A stretch of 64,000 nt of DNA from Thiomicrorhabdus sp965602805 (GCA_965602805.1 CBFCZK010000001.1:248001-312000); one strand, 5' to 3'; positions 1 through 9,593 are shown, numbered from the stretch's first letter. A program made the numbers and translations. The notes: generated from the sequence alone by a model not told the origin.

Positions 1-609
1 GTGACGCTTGGTCTTTATATGACAGGCCATCCGATTGATATGTACCAAAAAGAGCTGTCGACTTTAGTGAACGGTAAATTGTCTAGCTTACGTCCTGAGA
101 AGTGGAGGAAAGTCTGGGTCGCTGGTTTGGTCATGGAGTTACGCAATAAAACCACACGTAACGGTCAGCGAATGGGCTTTGCGGCTTTAGATGATAAAAC
201 TGCCCGCCTTGAAGTGGTCATGCGCCCAGCGGTTTATGAAGCGATTAAAGACACGGTTAAAGTGGATATGGTGGTGTTGGCTTATGGCGAGGTCGCCGAA
301 GATACCTTTAATGGCGGTATCAAGCTGGATGCTGAACAGATTGTCACTTTGGCTGAAGCACGTGTTGAAAAGGCCAGAGCGATCAAACTATCGGTGAATC
401 AGGTCACGGTGCAACCTAATAAAATCAACGATTTAAAAGTTTTATTGGGCGCTTACAGTGCTGAAGTCGGTTTGCCAGTAGTGATTGATTACACCAATAA
501 AGTTGCCAACGTACAGATGAAGAGCAATGACGGTGTTTTATATCTGCCTGAAGACGATTTATTAGAAGCGCTTATGGCACAAGGTTGGCAACCAGAAGTC
601 GTTTTATAA
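1..609 (+). CDS. dnaE: DNA polymerase III alpha subunit, C-terminal fragment
   Basis: This is the last 202 residues of the replicative polymerase catalytic subunit; the polymerase core lies before the window. What is visible is the linker with LGLYMTGHPID and then the OB-fold region (VAGLVMELRNKTTRNGQRMGFAALDD), which in bacterial DnaE follows the fingers and helix-hairpin-helix parts. The GTG at base 1 is almost certainly an internal valine codon, not a start. The gene ends in TAA and is followed within 20 bases by a large palindromic hairpin. Family assignment is firm because of the OB-fold motif; nothing can be said about the catalytic site. Confidence 0.93.
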   Translation: MTLGLYMTGHPIDMYQKELSTLVNGKLSSLRPEKWRKVWVAGLVMELRNKTTRNGQRMGFAALDDKTARLEVVMRPAVYEAIKDTVKVDMVVLAYGEVAEDTFNGGIKLDAEQIVTLAEARVEKARAIKLSVNQVTVQPNKINDLKVLLGAYSAEVGLPVVIDYTNKVANVQMKSNDGVLYLPEDDLLEALMAQGWQPEVVL

Positions 610-625
610 CAAATTATTCATACTA

Positions 626-661
626 TTTTTAGAAGTGACCAGGCCTGGTCACTTCTAAAAA
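626..661. terminator. 36-base perfect palindrome after dnaE, probable terminator
   Basis: The 18-base arms are exactly complementary, with no unpaired loop in the written sequence. The centre is the 16-mer TGACCAGGCCTGGTCA and the outer part is an A/T run, so it can act as an intrinsic terminator in either direction between dnaE and the opposite-strand nitroreductase. It also belongs to the repeated palindrome family described elsewhere. Confidence 0.75.
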
Positions 662-740
662 CTTGGCAAAGCTCTCAAATTAAATAAGATGATTTGAAAC
701 CGCTTTTTAAAATCTAACTTAAAAATCTAACTTAAAAATC

Positions 741-1406
741 TCACTCAAAAAATTCGCTAAACTCCGTTACTTCCACACGAGTGGTACGATATTGATTGAC
801 TGGATCTTCCTTATTTTCATAACCTAATGCCATCCCGCCTAATAAAATCAGCGATTCATCATAGTTGAGAAAGTTTTTAATCAATTTAGGGAACTCGCCT
901 AACGCACCCTGAGGACAAGTGGCTAAACCCTGCTCTTCGGCCAGTAACATAATGTTCTGCAGAAACATGCCGTAGTCTAAATACGAGCCGGTTTCTAACG
1001 TTGGATTCATAAAAAACAACAGCATAACTGGGGCATCAAAAGCCCTGTAATTCGCTTGCCATTGTTGTAAACGTCTTTCCTTATCCTCTCGAGTAATGCT
1101 CAAGGCGTTATAGAGCTCTGTGCCGGTTGCCACTCGGCGGCCTTTATAAGGTTCTACCCATTGGGTTGGGTAGTAGTGATAATCCATAGACTCTTTTTCA
1201 CCCTTTCCAAAGGCGGTCTGCATCTGTTGTTGCAGCGATAACTTACTTTGGCCGCTGATGACCGCAACCTGCCAGGGTTGCATATTCACACCAGAAGGGG
1301 CAAAGCGCGCCACCTCTAAAATATCCTGTACCTGTTGTTGGCTCACCGCTTTATCTAAATAAGCACGTGTTGAGTGACGTTGTTTAATGGCCTGTGTGAC
1401 GTTCAT
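741..1406 (-). CDS. Nitroreductase family flavoprotein
   Basis: A 221-residue protein of the FMN-dependent nitroreductase superfamily. These enzymes reduce nitro compounds, quinones or related substrates with NAD(P)H; the physiological substrate here cannot be read from sequence. Diagnostic parts are the N-terminal RHSTRAYLDK segment (FMN phosphate binding), ARFAPSGVNMQPW (residues about 34-46), and the C-terminal LLGGMALGY strand. Length fits the family. The gene converges on dnaE across the palindrome at 626-661 and has its 5' end next to another minus-strand gene 48 bases upstream, so the two may be co-transcribed. Start ATG is followed by a normal N-terminus. Confidence 0.85.
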   Translation of the reverse strand: MNVTQAIKQRHSTRAYLDKAVSQQQVQDILEVARFAPSGVNMQPWQVAVISGQSKLSLQQQMQTAFGKGEKESMDYHYYPTQWVEPYKGRRVATGTELYNALSITREDKERRLQQWQANYRAFDAPVMLLFFMNPTLETGSYLDYGMFLQNIMLLAEEQGLATCPQGALGEFPKLIKNFLNYDESLILLGGMALGYENKEDPVNQYRTTRVEVTEFSEFFE

Positions 1407-1453
1407 TTACTTGAATCCTTTGTGCTTAATATTTGGTATTTAATTATTATGAT

Positions 1454-2035
1454 CTAATCATAACGTTCTAGCCACTTAGTTTGCAGTGCCGTATAGCAGG
1501 GAAAGCTGTTGGTCAGATCACTTTGATAGAGTGTGAATTGGTCTACCTGCAAGCTTATGCCTTGGGTTTCTTGTCGTTTTTGTAGTTCGCCCGGGATGAG
1601 GATTGTTTCGGGGTTAAGCGTTTTAGGTATTTTACCTAAACTAATGTGGGGTCTAAAGGCTTGTTTAGAAGGGTTTAGGCCGAATGGTTTGAGTTGCTCT
1701 TCTACCTCTCGGACTAAATATTGTAATAATAGCGTTCTCTGTAAGCTGGCAACAATAGTATGTGGCATTCTCGGGCTTGGAAAGAGTTTAATACCTTCGA
1801 TTTCAGCCTCAAAGAAGCTCATGCCTTCCGCAAACCAGTTGGCCATGCTCACCGCAATATCATTAACTTTCTGCGGATCAAGTTTACCACCCAAAAATTT
1901 TAGGGTTAAGTGGTAGTTGCCTGCAGGGAACCAAATGATTTCCTTTCCCCATTGCGTACTTTTCAAAATTTGGATCTGCTTGTTTAAGTCCTGAGTGGTT
2001 TTTTGATCTATGGGAATAGCAATAAAGGCACGCAT
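1454..2035 (-). CDS. thpR: RNA 2',3'-cyclic phosphodiesterase (LigT/ThpR)
   Basis: A 193-residue two-histidine phosphoesterase. ThpR opens 2',3'-cyclic phosphates on RNA ends, and the fold can also join tRNA halves in vitro. The two catalytic motifs are present: HLTL at residues 42-45 and HISL at 130-133, separated by the usual distance, with the MRAFIAIP N-terminus typical of the family. The gene lies upstream of the nitroreductase on the same strand, with a gap of under 50 bases. Nothing in the context narrows the substrate. Confidence 0.88.
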   Translation of the reverse strand: MRAFIAIPIDQKTTQDLNKQIQILKSTQWGKEIIWFPAGNYHLTLKFLGGKLDPQKVNDIAVSMANWFAEGMSFFEAEIEGIKLFPSPRMPHTIVASLQRTLLLQYLVREVEEQLKPFGLNPSKQAFRPHISLGKIPKTLNPETILIPGELQKRQETQGISLQVDQFTLYQSDLTNSFPCYTALQTKWLERYD

Positions 2036-2306
2036 TGTAACTTCCTTGAGAGTAACGCTGAACGGTTTCTGCTTAACACTTAAGTCAACCTTAACGGAAT
2101 TTGAAGCTTCATTTTAATATAGAACTTTAATCTGAATACAACACATTCATTAAAACTTTAAATGACCGAGGTTACGTTATCAGGTTTTATTATTATAAAC
2201 TTTACGAGAGAGCTTTAACTTTTAAGAGGAGCGATGTAAACTTCTCTGATAATTATTACGAAATGGCGCTGCCATCAATTCTTGAAAAATCACAGAGAGT
2301 GTTTCC

Positions 2307-4265
2307 ATGTCTAAAATTGAATCCATCCTAACAGAAACTCGTGTATTTGAACCTTCTGCCGACACATTGGCCAGTGTTGCAATTTCACAGGATAAGCTAG
2401 ATGTAATGTACGCTGCTGCTGAAAAGGACAATGTTGGTTTTTGGTCTGACTTAGCCCGTGAAAAGCTTTCTTGGTCAAAACCCTTTACGGTCGGCCTAGA
2501 TGAATCAAACGCGCCACATTACCAGTGGTTTACCGATGGTGAATTAAACGTTTCTTATAACTGTATCGATCGCCACTTAGAAACCAAAAGTGACAAGTTA
2601 GCGATTATCTTTGAAGGTGATCAGGGCGATATTGAGCGTTATACCTATAAAGAGTTACACGATCATGTTTGTCGTTTTGCGAATACGCTGACGGCACAAG
2701 GTATCACAAAAGGTGATCGCGTTATTATCTATATGCCGATGATTCCGCAAGCAGTGATTGCCATGCAAGCCTGTGCGCGTGTTGGTGCTATTCACTCGAT
2801 TGTATTTGGTGGTTTTTCTGCTGAAGCGTTACGTGACCGAATTGAAGATGCGGGTGCAAAACTCGTTATTACAGCGAATGGCAGTCGTCGTGGTGGTAAA
2901 TCAATTCCGCTTAAGAAAGCGGTTGATGAAGCCCTGGAGAAAGGTGGCGATCACGTTAAAACCGTCATTGTCTATAAACGTACCGATGATGAAGTGACCA
3001 TGAAAGCCGGTCGTGATATTGATTGGTTCGAGGCGGAAGCCGGCATGAGCAACTATCATGAACCGGTCATGGTCGAATCAGAACACCCTCTGTTTTTACT
3101 GTATACATCTGGTTCAACGGGTAAGCCAAAAGGGGTTCAGCATAGTAGTGGTGGTTATTTATTGAATGCACATCTTACCAATGAGTGGATGTTTGATCTA
3201 AAAGAGAGTGATGTCTTCTGGTGTACCGCGGATGTAGGTTGGATTACTGGGCACACTTATGTTGCTTATGGACCTCTGTCAGTCGGCGCAACGATGTTGA
3301 TGTTTGAAGGCGTACCGACCTATCCAGATGCGGGTCGTTTTTGGCAGGTTTGTCAGGATCATGCGGTGACGATTTTCTATACGGCTCCAACAGCGATTCG
3401 TGCATTGATGAAGTTTGGCGCAGACTTGCCTAATCAATATGACCTTTCTAAATTACGTATCTTAGGTACGGTTGGAGAACCAATCAATCCGGAAGCCTGG
3501 ATGTGGTATTACGAAGTCATTGGTGGCAGTCGTTGTCCTATTATTGATACTTGGTGGCAGACGGAAACCGGTGCGCATATGATTGCACCTTTCCCGGTGA
3601 CGCCTCTGAAGCCAGGGTCTTGTACTAAACCTCTACCGGGGATTGATGCGGCCATTTTAGATGAAGAAGGTAATGAGTTAAGCACTGGCGAAGGGGGCTT
3701 GTTGGTTATCAAGAAGCCTTGGCCATCGATGATTCGTAATGTTTGGAATAATGATCAACGCTATAAAGAGACTTACTTTCCATTAGAAGGCGAAAGTAAG
3801 AATTATTATGTCGTTGGTGACAGTGCTTATAAAGATAAGGATGGTTATTTCTGGATTCTAGGGCGTATTGATGATGTTTTGAATGTTTCAGGGCATCGTT
3901 TAGGGACTATGGAAATTGAATCGGCTTTGGTTTCTCACCCTTCTGTGGCGGAAGCGGCGATTGTCGGACGTCCGCATGACATTAAAGGTGAAGCAGTTTC
4001 AGCCTTTGTTGTTTTAAATGTCGATATTCCTGAAGGTAGTGAGCGTGAAGCTTTGGTTCAAGAATTACGTAACTGGGTGTCTAAAGAGATTGGCCCAATT
4101 GCTAAGCCGGATGAAATTCGTTTTGGAACGAATTTACCAAAAACCCGTTCGGGCAAAATTATGCGACGTTTATTGAAAACAATTGCCAAAGGCGATGAGA
4201 TTACTCAGGATACCTCAACGCTTGAAGATCCCGCTATTTTGGATCAATTTCAAAATCAGAAGTGA
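2307..4265 (+). CDS. acs: Acetyl-coenzyme A synthetase
   Basis: AMP-forming acetate-CoA ligase, 652 residues, the usual full length. The adenylation core motif LLYTSGSTGKPKGV, the WWQTETG motif, and the C-terminal PKTRSGKIMRR motif are all present. The Lys in that last motif is the one acetylated in characterised Acs enzymes, so post-translational control by Pat/CobB-type enzymes is possible here by analogy. The gene is followed by a strong terminator and then by the acetate permease genes on the same strand, which supports a role in acetate assimilation. Start ATG at 2307 gives the normal N-terminus. Confidence 0.97.
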   Translation: MSKIESILTETRVFEPSADTLASVAISQDKLDVMYAAAEKDNVGFWSDLAREKLSWSKPFTVGLDESNAPHYQWFTDGELNVSYNCIDRHLETKSDKLAIIFEGDQGDIERYTYKELHDHVCRFANTLTAQGITKGDRVIIYMPMIPQAVIAMQACARVGAIHSIVFGGFSAEALRDRIEDAGAKLVITANGSRRGGKSIPLKKAVDEALEKGGDHVKTVIVYKRTDDEVTMKAGRDIDWFEAEAGMSNYHEPVMVESEHPLFLLYTSGSTGKPKGVQHSSGGYLLNAHLTNEWMFDLKESDVFWCTADVGWITGHTYVAYGPLSVGATMLMFEGVPTYPDAGRFWQVCQDHAVTIFYTAPTAIRALMKFGADLPNQYDLSKLRILGTVGEPINPEAWMWYYEVIGGSRCPIIDTWWQTETGAHMIAPFPVTPLKPGSCTKPLPGIDAAILDEEGNELSTGEGGLLVIKKPWPSMIRNVWNNDQRYKETYFPLEGESKNYYVVGDSAYKDKDGYFWILGRIDDVLNVSGHRLGTMEIESALVSHPSVAEAAIVGRPHDIKGEAVSAFVVLNVDIPEGSEREALVQELRNWVSKEIGPIAKPDEIRFGTNLPKTRSGKIMRRLLKTIAKGDEITQDTSTLEDPAILDQFQNQK

Positions 4266-4355
4266 TTTTGAGGTTCAAAAGTAGCGTTAATGTTCTTAAT
4301 TAAAGTGTAAAGAAATCATACTAAACGATTTCTTAATTAGGCGCAGATATTGAGT

Positions 4356-4402
4356 TCAAAAAGCCCGAATGTACTAGGCCTGGTACATTCGGGCTTTTTT
4401 TT
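4356..4402 (+). terminator. Intrinsic terminator after acs, containing a variant repeat palindrome
   Basis: Arms AAAAAGCCCGAATGTAC and GTACATTCGGGCTTTTT are fully complementary and end in a T run. The loop region TAGGCCTG is a one-base variant of the ACCAGGCCTGGT family, so the repeat forms the tip of the hairpin. The rest of the 413-base gap up to the permease genes is A/T-rich; no convincing promoter was identified in it. Confidence 0.9.
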
Positions 4403-4717
4403 GAAAAAAATATCGCAGTTTTATTATTTTATTTTTTGGAGGCGAGCGTATTTGCACTTTATAAGCTGTTGAAAATTAGAGGTAAAATATTAAGAGTAAC
4501 CAGATAATATTAGGCATAAGTAATTGTGTGGTTGGATAAGTAATACTTGGTGTTAATGAATGGGGTAAACCATGATAATATCAGATGTTATTGCTGTTAA
4601 AAGCATAAAAAAGAAGGGCATTTTGCAGACCTGTAGTGCGTTAAGACTCGTTTTGATTCTTAGTGGCTAGAGTCGGAAATGTTTATTTCATACTATCTCA
4701 AACCGAGGAGAGATACA

Positions 4718-5023
4718 TTGGATCAAGCCAAGATAGAGAAGATTAAAAGTCTTCCAGAATATCAGCAGTTGGTAAAGGAACGTACAGGCTTAGCCTGGAA
4801 GTTGTCACTTGCCGTACTGGTGGTTTATTACGGGTACATTATGCTATTAGCATTTAACCCAGAGTTCTTCACGACGATTGTCAGTGGAGAGTATGTTTCA
4901 ATCGGTTTCCCGATTGGAGTTGCCATTATTATATTTTCTTTTTTATTAACGGGTTATTACGTTAAGAAAGCAAATGATGATTTTGACGATTTGACTGCTA
5001 AAATTAAGAAAGAGGTTGAATAA
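4718..5023 (+). CDS. yjcH: DUF485 membrane protein (YjcH family)
   Basis: A small inner-membrane protein of the YjcH/DUF485 family, which is almost always encoded directly before the acetate permease ActP; its exact role in transport is not settled. Two membrane segments are visible (about residues 27-46 and 61-82), with the typical GFPIG...LTGYYVKKAN segment between and after them. The open frame begins at ATG 4679, but TTG 4718 is preceded by GAGGAG at good spacing and gives the family's usual 101-residue length, so TTG is preferred. The stop codon overlaps the actP start by one base (TAATG), indicating translational coupling. Confidence 0.85.
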   Translation: MDQAKIEKIKSLPEYQQLVKERTGLAWKLSLAVLVVYYGYIMLLAFNPEFFTTIVSGEYVSIGFPIGVAIIIFSFLLTGYYVKKANDDFDDLTAKIKKEVE

Positions 5024-6681
5024 TGAACTCACTATTTAAAGCATTATTTAGCTTTATGCTTTTGGCACTATTGCCAATGGTTGCAATGGCTTCAGGTACA
5101 ATCGATTCTGATGGTACTAAAGTAGATACCAACTGGCCTGCAATTTCGATGTTTGTCGCATTTGTTGGTTTAACTATCTACATCACTTATTGGGCGGCTA
5201 AACGCACTAAGTCGGCTAAAGATTTTTATGCAGCGGGTGGTGGTATTACCGGTTTGCAAAACGGTCTAGCGATTGCCGGTGACTATATGTCAGCAGCATC
5301 GTTCTTGGGTATTACAGGTATGGTTTACCTTAAGGGTTACGATGGTTTGATTTTTGCCATTGGTTTCTTGGTAGGTTGGCCGATTATCTTGTTCTTGATG
5401 TCAGAACGTCTACGTAACTTAGGTAAGTATACTTTTACCGATGTTGCTGCGTACCGTTTCAAGCAAACGCCTATCCGTGTATTAGCGGCTTTCGGCAGTA
5501 TTGCCGTGGTTCTACTTTACCTGATTGCTCAGATGGTAGGTGCTGGTAAGTTAATCGAACTACTATTCGGTTTAGACTTTGACTATGCGGTTGTGATGGT
5601 TGGTGTGTTGATTATCGCTTACGTCTCTTTTGGTGGTATGTTGGCAACGACTTGGGTACAAATCGTTAAAGCAATTCTATTGCTTTCTGGTGCGACCTTT
5701 ATTGCTGTTGCCGTTATGTATCAGATGGACTTCAGCTTCGATACGTTGTTTAAGACAGCGGTTGATAACCGTGACGGTGATATGAGTATCCTCTTTTCTG
5801 GTGGGTTTGTTTCTGATCCTATCAACGCAATCTCTTTAGGTATTGCTCTGATGTTTGGTACAGCCGGTCTACCGCATATCCTAATGCGATTCTTTACGGT
5901 TCCGGATGCTAAAGAAGCTCGTAAGTCAGTATTCTATGCAACTGGTTTTATCGGTTACTTCTATATCCTAGCGTTCATTATCGGTTTTGGAGCAGTTGCT
6001 TTAATCATCGGTGGAGAGTTCTTTGCAGATGGTAAGTTGATCGGTGGTAATAACATGGCTGCGATTCACTTATCAAATGTGATTGGTGGTGATTACTTCC
6101 TAGGATTTATCTCTGCGGTCGCGTTTGCAACGATTTTAGCGGTTGTTTCTGGTTTAACCCTAGCGGGTGCATCAGCAATTTCTCATGATATCTATGCGAA
6201 TGTTATCAATAAAGAAGCAACAGAAGAGCAAGAAACTAAAGTGGCACGTTACGCAACAATCGTAATCGGTGCTTTAGCCATTATCTTCGGTATTGGTTTT
6301 AAAGATCAGAACATCGCGTTCGTAGTTGCCTTGGCATTTACGATTGCTGCTTCTGCTAACTTCCCAGTCTTGATAATGTCAATGTACTGGAAAAATATGA
6401 CCACACGTGGTGCGGTTATTGGGGGTTGGTTAGGTCTAAGCTCAGCGGTTATTATGGTGTTGTTAGGACCTGTAGTATGGACGCAAATCCTAGAAATGGG
6501 TGAAGCGATCGTACCTTATAAGTTCCCAGCTTTATTCACAGTAACGATTGCATTTATCGGTATTTGGTTCTTCTCAATTACAGATAAATCAGCGCGTGCT
6601 GCTGAAGATAAAGAAGGTTTTGAAGCTCAGTTTATCCGTTCTCAAACGGGTATTGGCGCTGAAGGTGCATCAGAGCATTAA
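5023..6681 (+). CDS. actP: Cation/acetate symporter (SSS family)
   Basis: A sodium:solute symporter of 552 residues related to E. coli ActP, which imports acetate and glycolate. After a signal-like first helix (residues 1-23, ending AMASG) there are about 13 membrane segments. Family features include the conserved NGLAIAGDYMSAASFLG region near residue 80 and GTAGLPHILMRFFTVPDA near 286. It overlaps the DUF485 gene by one base, so the two form an operon. Together with acs upstream it makes an acetate uptake and activation unit. Confidence 0.95.
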   Translation: MNSLFKALFSFMLLALLPMVAMASGTIDSDGTKVDTNWPAISMFVAFVGLTIYITYWAAKRTKSAKDFYAAGGGITGLQNGLAIAGDYMSAASFLGITGMVYLKGYDGLIFAIGFLVGWPIILFLMSERLRNLGKYTFTDVAAYRFKQTPIRVLAAFGSIAVVLLYLIAQMVGAGKLIELLFGLDFDYAVVMVGVLIIAYVSFGGMLATTWVQIVKAILLLSGATFIAVAVMYQMDFSFDTLFKTAVDNRDGDMSILFSGGFVSDPINAISLGIALMFGTAGLPHILMRFFTVPDAKEARKSVFYATGFIGYFYILAFIIGFGAVALIIGGEFFADGKLIGGNNMAAIHLSNVIGGDYFLGFISAVAFATILAVVSGLTLAGASAISHDIYANVINKEATEEQETKVARYATIVIGALAIIFGIGFKDQNIAFVVALAFTIAASANFPVLIMSMYWKNMTTRGAVIGGWLGLSSAVIMVLLGPVVWTQILEMGEAIVPYKFPALFTVTIAFIGIWFFSITDKSARAAEDKEGFEAQFIRSQTGIGAEGASEH

Positions 6682-6749
6682 TACGCTGTGATTCATTAAG
6701 AGTGATGTTTCATTCTTAAGCCTAAATCGCTGACAAAGCGATTCAAATA

Positions 6750-6786
6750 AAAAGGGACGGTTACTTTGTAACCGTCCCTTTTTTTA
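6750..6786 (+). terminator. Intrinsic terminator after actP
   Basis: Stem AAAGGGACGGTTAC paired with GTAACCGTCCCTTT around a TTT loop, followed by a T run. It closes the DUF485-actP unit and separates it from the DUF294 gene. Confidence 0.92.
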
Positions 6787-6834
6787 TGTGTAAAATAAAT
6801 GAATGATTCATTTCCCAATAAATGAGTGGAGTTT

Positions 6835-8835
6835 ATGGCGCTAGAACAGCAAGCAGAGTTTTTACAACAGATTCCGCCTTTCGAATTAATTGATTCTAAG
6901 GTGCTTCGGCAGGCGGCATTGAGTATGGATGTGGTCTATTTTCAGGCAGGTGAATTCGTGCCACTGCAAGAAGCTAGTGAGTCGATTCACCAGGGCGATA
7001 AGCTATCAGCTCTCTACTTTGTTATTAAGGGGGTCGTCGCCGAAGAGTCGAAAGAGTTGGTGGTTGGTCGATACAGTGTTCGAGGTTATTTTGGTGAGCG
7101 AAATATACTCTTAACTCAGCAAGTTTCATCAGTACCAGCAGCACCACCACACAATAAAACAAATTCGACAGATTCCGTCTTTAGGGTCTTAGAAGAGGCA
7201 ATCTTATATCGTATGCCCGCCAATGTGTTTTTGGAGTTGCTTGATGGCAATGAGGATTTTAAACAGCACTTTAATGCCAGTATTGTCGAAAAATTAAACG
7301 CTTTACATAATACGGTACAAACGACAACCTCGACTGAAGTGATGATGGATACAGTCTGTTCTGCACCAGTTCAGCCATTGGTTATGGTTTCGGGTCAACA
7401 GACCTTACAGGACGCTATTCAGAAGATGGTTGAAAATAAAACCGATGCTTGTATCGTGGCTTTAAGCTCAACTACGTTGGAACTTATTGAGTCTATTAGT
7501 CCTCAGGCCAAAAAACCTGACTATGGAATTATTACCTCAACCGATATTCTTAGATTGATTGCCGCAAACCAAACTGAATTGTTGCACCAATCCTTGAACG
7601 ATTCTGGGCTCACTAATTCTCCTTTACAGACCGTGCATGAGTTTGATTATCTCTTTAATGCTTTATTGAAAATGACCCGTTTTCAGATAGATCGTTTGGT
7701 GGTTAGAAGTGATGCAGGCCTGGTCGGTTTTTTGCACCTAAAAGATTTGATGAGTCTGTTTGCGAATCAATCGGGCTTGGCTTTGTTGAAGGTGGATCAG
7801 GCCGAATCAGTCAATGATTTACAAGCGGTGGCGTTGCAAGTCGATCAGTTAGTTGAGAACTTGAATCGTAAAGGCATTAAAACCCATTATATTGCCAAGT
7901 TGGTCAATGAATTACATCGAAAAATGATTCAAAAGTTATTGACCTTGTTGCTGCCAGAAGCATTGCAATCCCAAGTCTGTTTGTTGGTGATGGGCAGTGA
8001 AGGGCGTTCAGAGCAAGTGCTGCGAACAGATCAGGATAATGCTTTAATGTTTGCGGATGATTTGTCAGAACAGGCGCAACAAGCGTTGGCTGAGTTTGCC
8101 AAGGATTTTACGCAGGCGATGATTACCATTGGTTTTCCTGCTTGTCCGGGTAACATCATGCTTTCCAACCCAATGTGGCGTCAATCGGTGAGTCAGTTTT
8201 CAGAACAGCTTCGTCTCTGGTTTGATCAGCCAACGCACGACAGTTTTATGTATATAGCTATTTTATTTGATGCCGAGATGATTCACGGCAATGCGGATTG
8301 GTTGTTCACTATCAAGCATAAGTTACAACAACGCATGGCCGATAATCCTATTTTTTTAAGACATTTCGCTAAGGCGGTACTTCAGTTTGAGACTCCGGTG
8401 AGCTTTTTTGGCGGTTTACGCACTGAGAAATCGTCAGGCACAGAGTGCATAGAGATTAAAAAAGGCGGTATTTTTCCAATCGTCCATGGTGTACGTTGTT
8501 ACGCATTGGAAAAAAATATTCAACCCACTAATACACATTGGCGAATTAAGGCGTTGATGGATTTAGGTGTGTTTGAGGAAAGCTTTGGCATAGAGCTGGG
8601 TGAAACTCTGAATTTTTTAAATACACTGCGTTTGGAATCTATGTTGAGACAAGTAACTCATATTAATAGTGATGATGATAGTACGAATACTACGTCACCT
8701 GCAGTGCCGGATAATTATGTTGATGTTGGCAGTTTGTCACATTTACAGCAAGATTTATTAAAACAATCCTTGAATGTCGTTGAAAGCTTTAAAAAACGGG
8801 TCATGCAGCACTTTAAGTTACATGAGGTGTTGTAA
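6835..8835 (+). CDS. cNMP-binding / CBS / DUF294 nucleotidyltransferase-like protein
   Basis: A multidomain cytoplasmic protein of about 666 residues. An N-terminal cyclic-nucleotide-binding-like domain (about 10-150) is followed by a CBS pair (about 180-320, with IITSTDILRLI) and then a DUF294 nucleotidyltransferase-like domain carrying VMGSEGRSEQVLRTDQDNA and a C-terminal DUF294 substrate-binding helical domain. The same architecture is common next to acs/actP in proteobacteria, paired as here with a DnaQ-like exonuclease; its biochemical role is unknown. Start is uncertain: ATG 6835 or GTG 6826; neither has a well-placed ribosome-binding site. The stop abuts the next gene. Confidence 0.8.
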   Translation: MALEQQAEFLQQIPPFELIDSKVLRQAALSMDVVYFQAGEFVPLQEASESIHQGDKLSALYFVIKGVVAEESKELVVGRYSVRGYFGERNILLTQQVSSVPAAPPHNKTNSTDSVFRVLEEAILYRMPANVFLELLDGNEDFKQHFNASIVEKLNALHNTVQTTTSTEVMMDTVCSAPVQPLVMVSGQQTLQDAIQKMVENKTDACIVALSSTTLELIESISPQAKKPDYGIITSTDILRLIAANQTELLHQSLNDSGLTNSPLQTVHEFDYLFNALLKMTRFQIDRLVVRSDAGLVGFLHLKDLMSLFANQSGLALLKVDQAESVNDLQAVALQVDQLVENLNRKGIKTHYIAKLVNELHRKMIQKLLTLLLPEALQSQVCLLVMGSEGRSEQVLRTDQDNALMFADDLSEQAQQALAEFAKDFTQAMITIGFPACPGNIMLSNPMWRQSVSQFSEQLRLWFDQPTHDSFMYIAILFDAEMIHGNADWLFTIKHKLQQRMADNPIFLRHFAKAVLQFETPVSFFGGLRTEKSSGTECIEIKKGGIFPIVHGVRCYALEKNIQPTNTHWRIKALMDLGVFEESFGIELGETLNFLNTLRLESMLRQVTHINSDDDSTNTTSPAVPDNYVDVGSLSHLQQDLLKQSLNVVESFKKRVMQHFKLHEVL

Positions 8836-9498
8836 GTGTTAACGGGGATAAAACTGTGGCTGACTAACCACCAAAAGCGTAAGTTAAAACGGCCCGAGTT
8901 TGATTTTATATTCAAACAGGAAGAGCCTGGCTGTTATGTCTGTTTTGATTGTGAGACCACCGGGTTAGATCCTAAAAAAGATAAGATTGTGTCGTTGAGC
9001 GCGATTAAAATCAAAGGTAATCAAATCCTAACCAGTTTAAGTTTAAATTTACTCATTGAGCAAAATTCTCTGATAGCGCCCGATAGTATTGTCGTACACC
9101 ATATCCGCAATGTTGATGTAGTTGAGCGTGAGACGAGTTCCGTGATGTTAATGACTGAAAAACAGGCTGTAGAAACCTTTTTACGCTTTATACAGGGATC
9201 GACGCTAGTAGGTTACTATTTAGAGTTTGATGTCGCTATGGTTAATCAAGTGATTAAACCTTGGTTGGGCGTTCGATTGCCGAATAAGCAAATTGAAGTC
9301 TCGGAGCTTTATTATGATTGGGTTGTGCGGCTTGCCAAGCGTTCGGGTCAGCAAGGTCTCCAGCAGTCTAATATTGATTTAACCTTTGATAAAATTTTGC
9401 ATAAACTCAATTTACCTAACATCGGTCAGCATGACGCATTTAGTGATGCTCTGATGACGGCTTTGATTTTTGTTAAATTACAACAAGATAGCATTTAA
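8836..9498 (+). CDS. DnaQ-like 3'-5' exonuclease (DEDD)
   Basis: A 220-residue exonuclease-domain protein resembling the epsilon proofreading subunit but not necessarily part of Pol III. The DEDD signature is visible: FDCETTGLD (residues about 35-43), the second motif around GYYLEFDVAMVN, and QHDAFSDALMT near the C-terminus. It begins with GTG immediately after the stop of the DUF294 gene, with GAGGTG serving as ribosome-binding site inside that gene's end, so it is translationally coupled. This exonuclease/DUF294 pairing beside acetate genes is recurrent, but its function is unproven. Confidence 0.82.
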   Translation: MLTGIKLWLTNHQKRKLKRPEFDFIFKQEEPGCYVCFDCETTGLDPKKDKIVSLSAIKIKGNQILTSLSLNLLIEQNSLIAPDSIVVHHIRNVDVVERETSSVMLMTEKQAVETFLRFIQGSTLVGYYLEFDVAMVNQVIKPWLGVRLPNKQIEVSELYYDWVVRLAKRSGQQGLQQSNIDLTFDKILHKLNLPNIGQHDAFSDALMTALIFVKLQQDSI

Positions 9499-9537
9499 TA
9501 GTGCCAGCCATCTAATAATAAATTAAAGGTGAGAGCA

Positions 9538-9565
9538 TTGACAAAACGTTGGTTTTAGGTATAAT
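9538..9565 (+). promoter_or_regulatory. Sigma-70 promoter for the rimP-nusA-infB operon
   Basis: A perfect TTGACA (9538-9543) and a perfect TATAAT (9560-9565) are separated by 16 bases. The predicted start, near 9572, lies upstream of a structured leader and the rimP-nusA-infB genes. Confidence 0.88.
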
Positions 9566-9593
9566 TCACGCAGCTTTTTTAAAAAAAATTATT

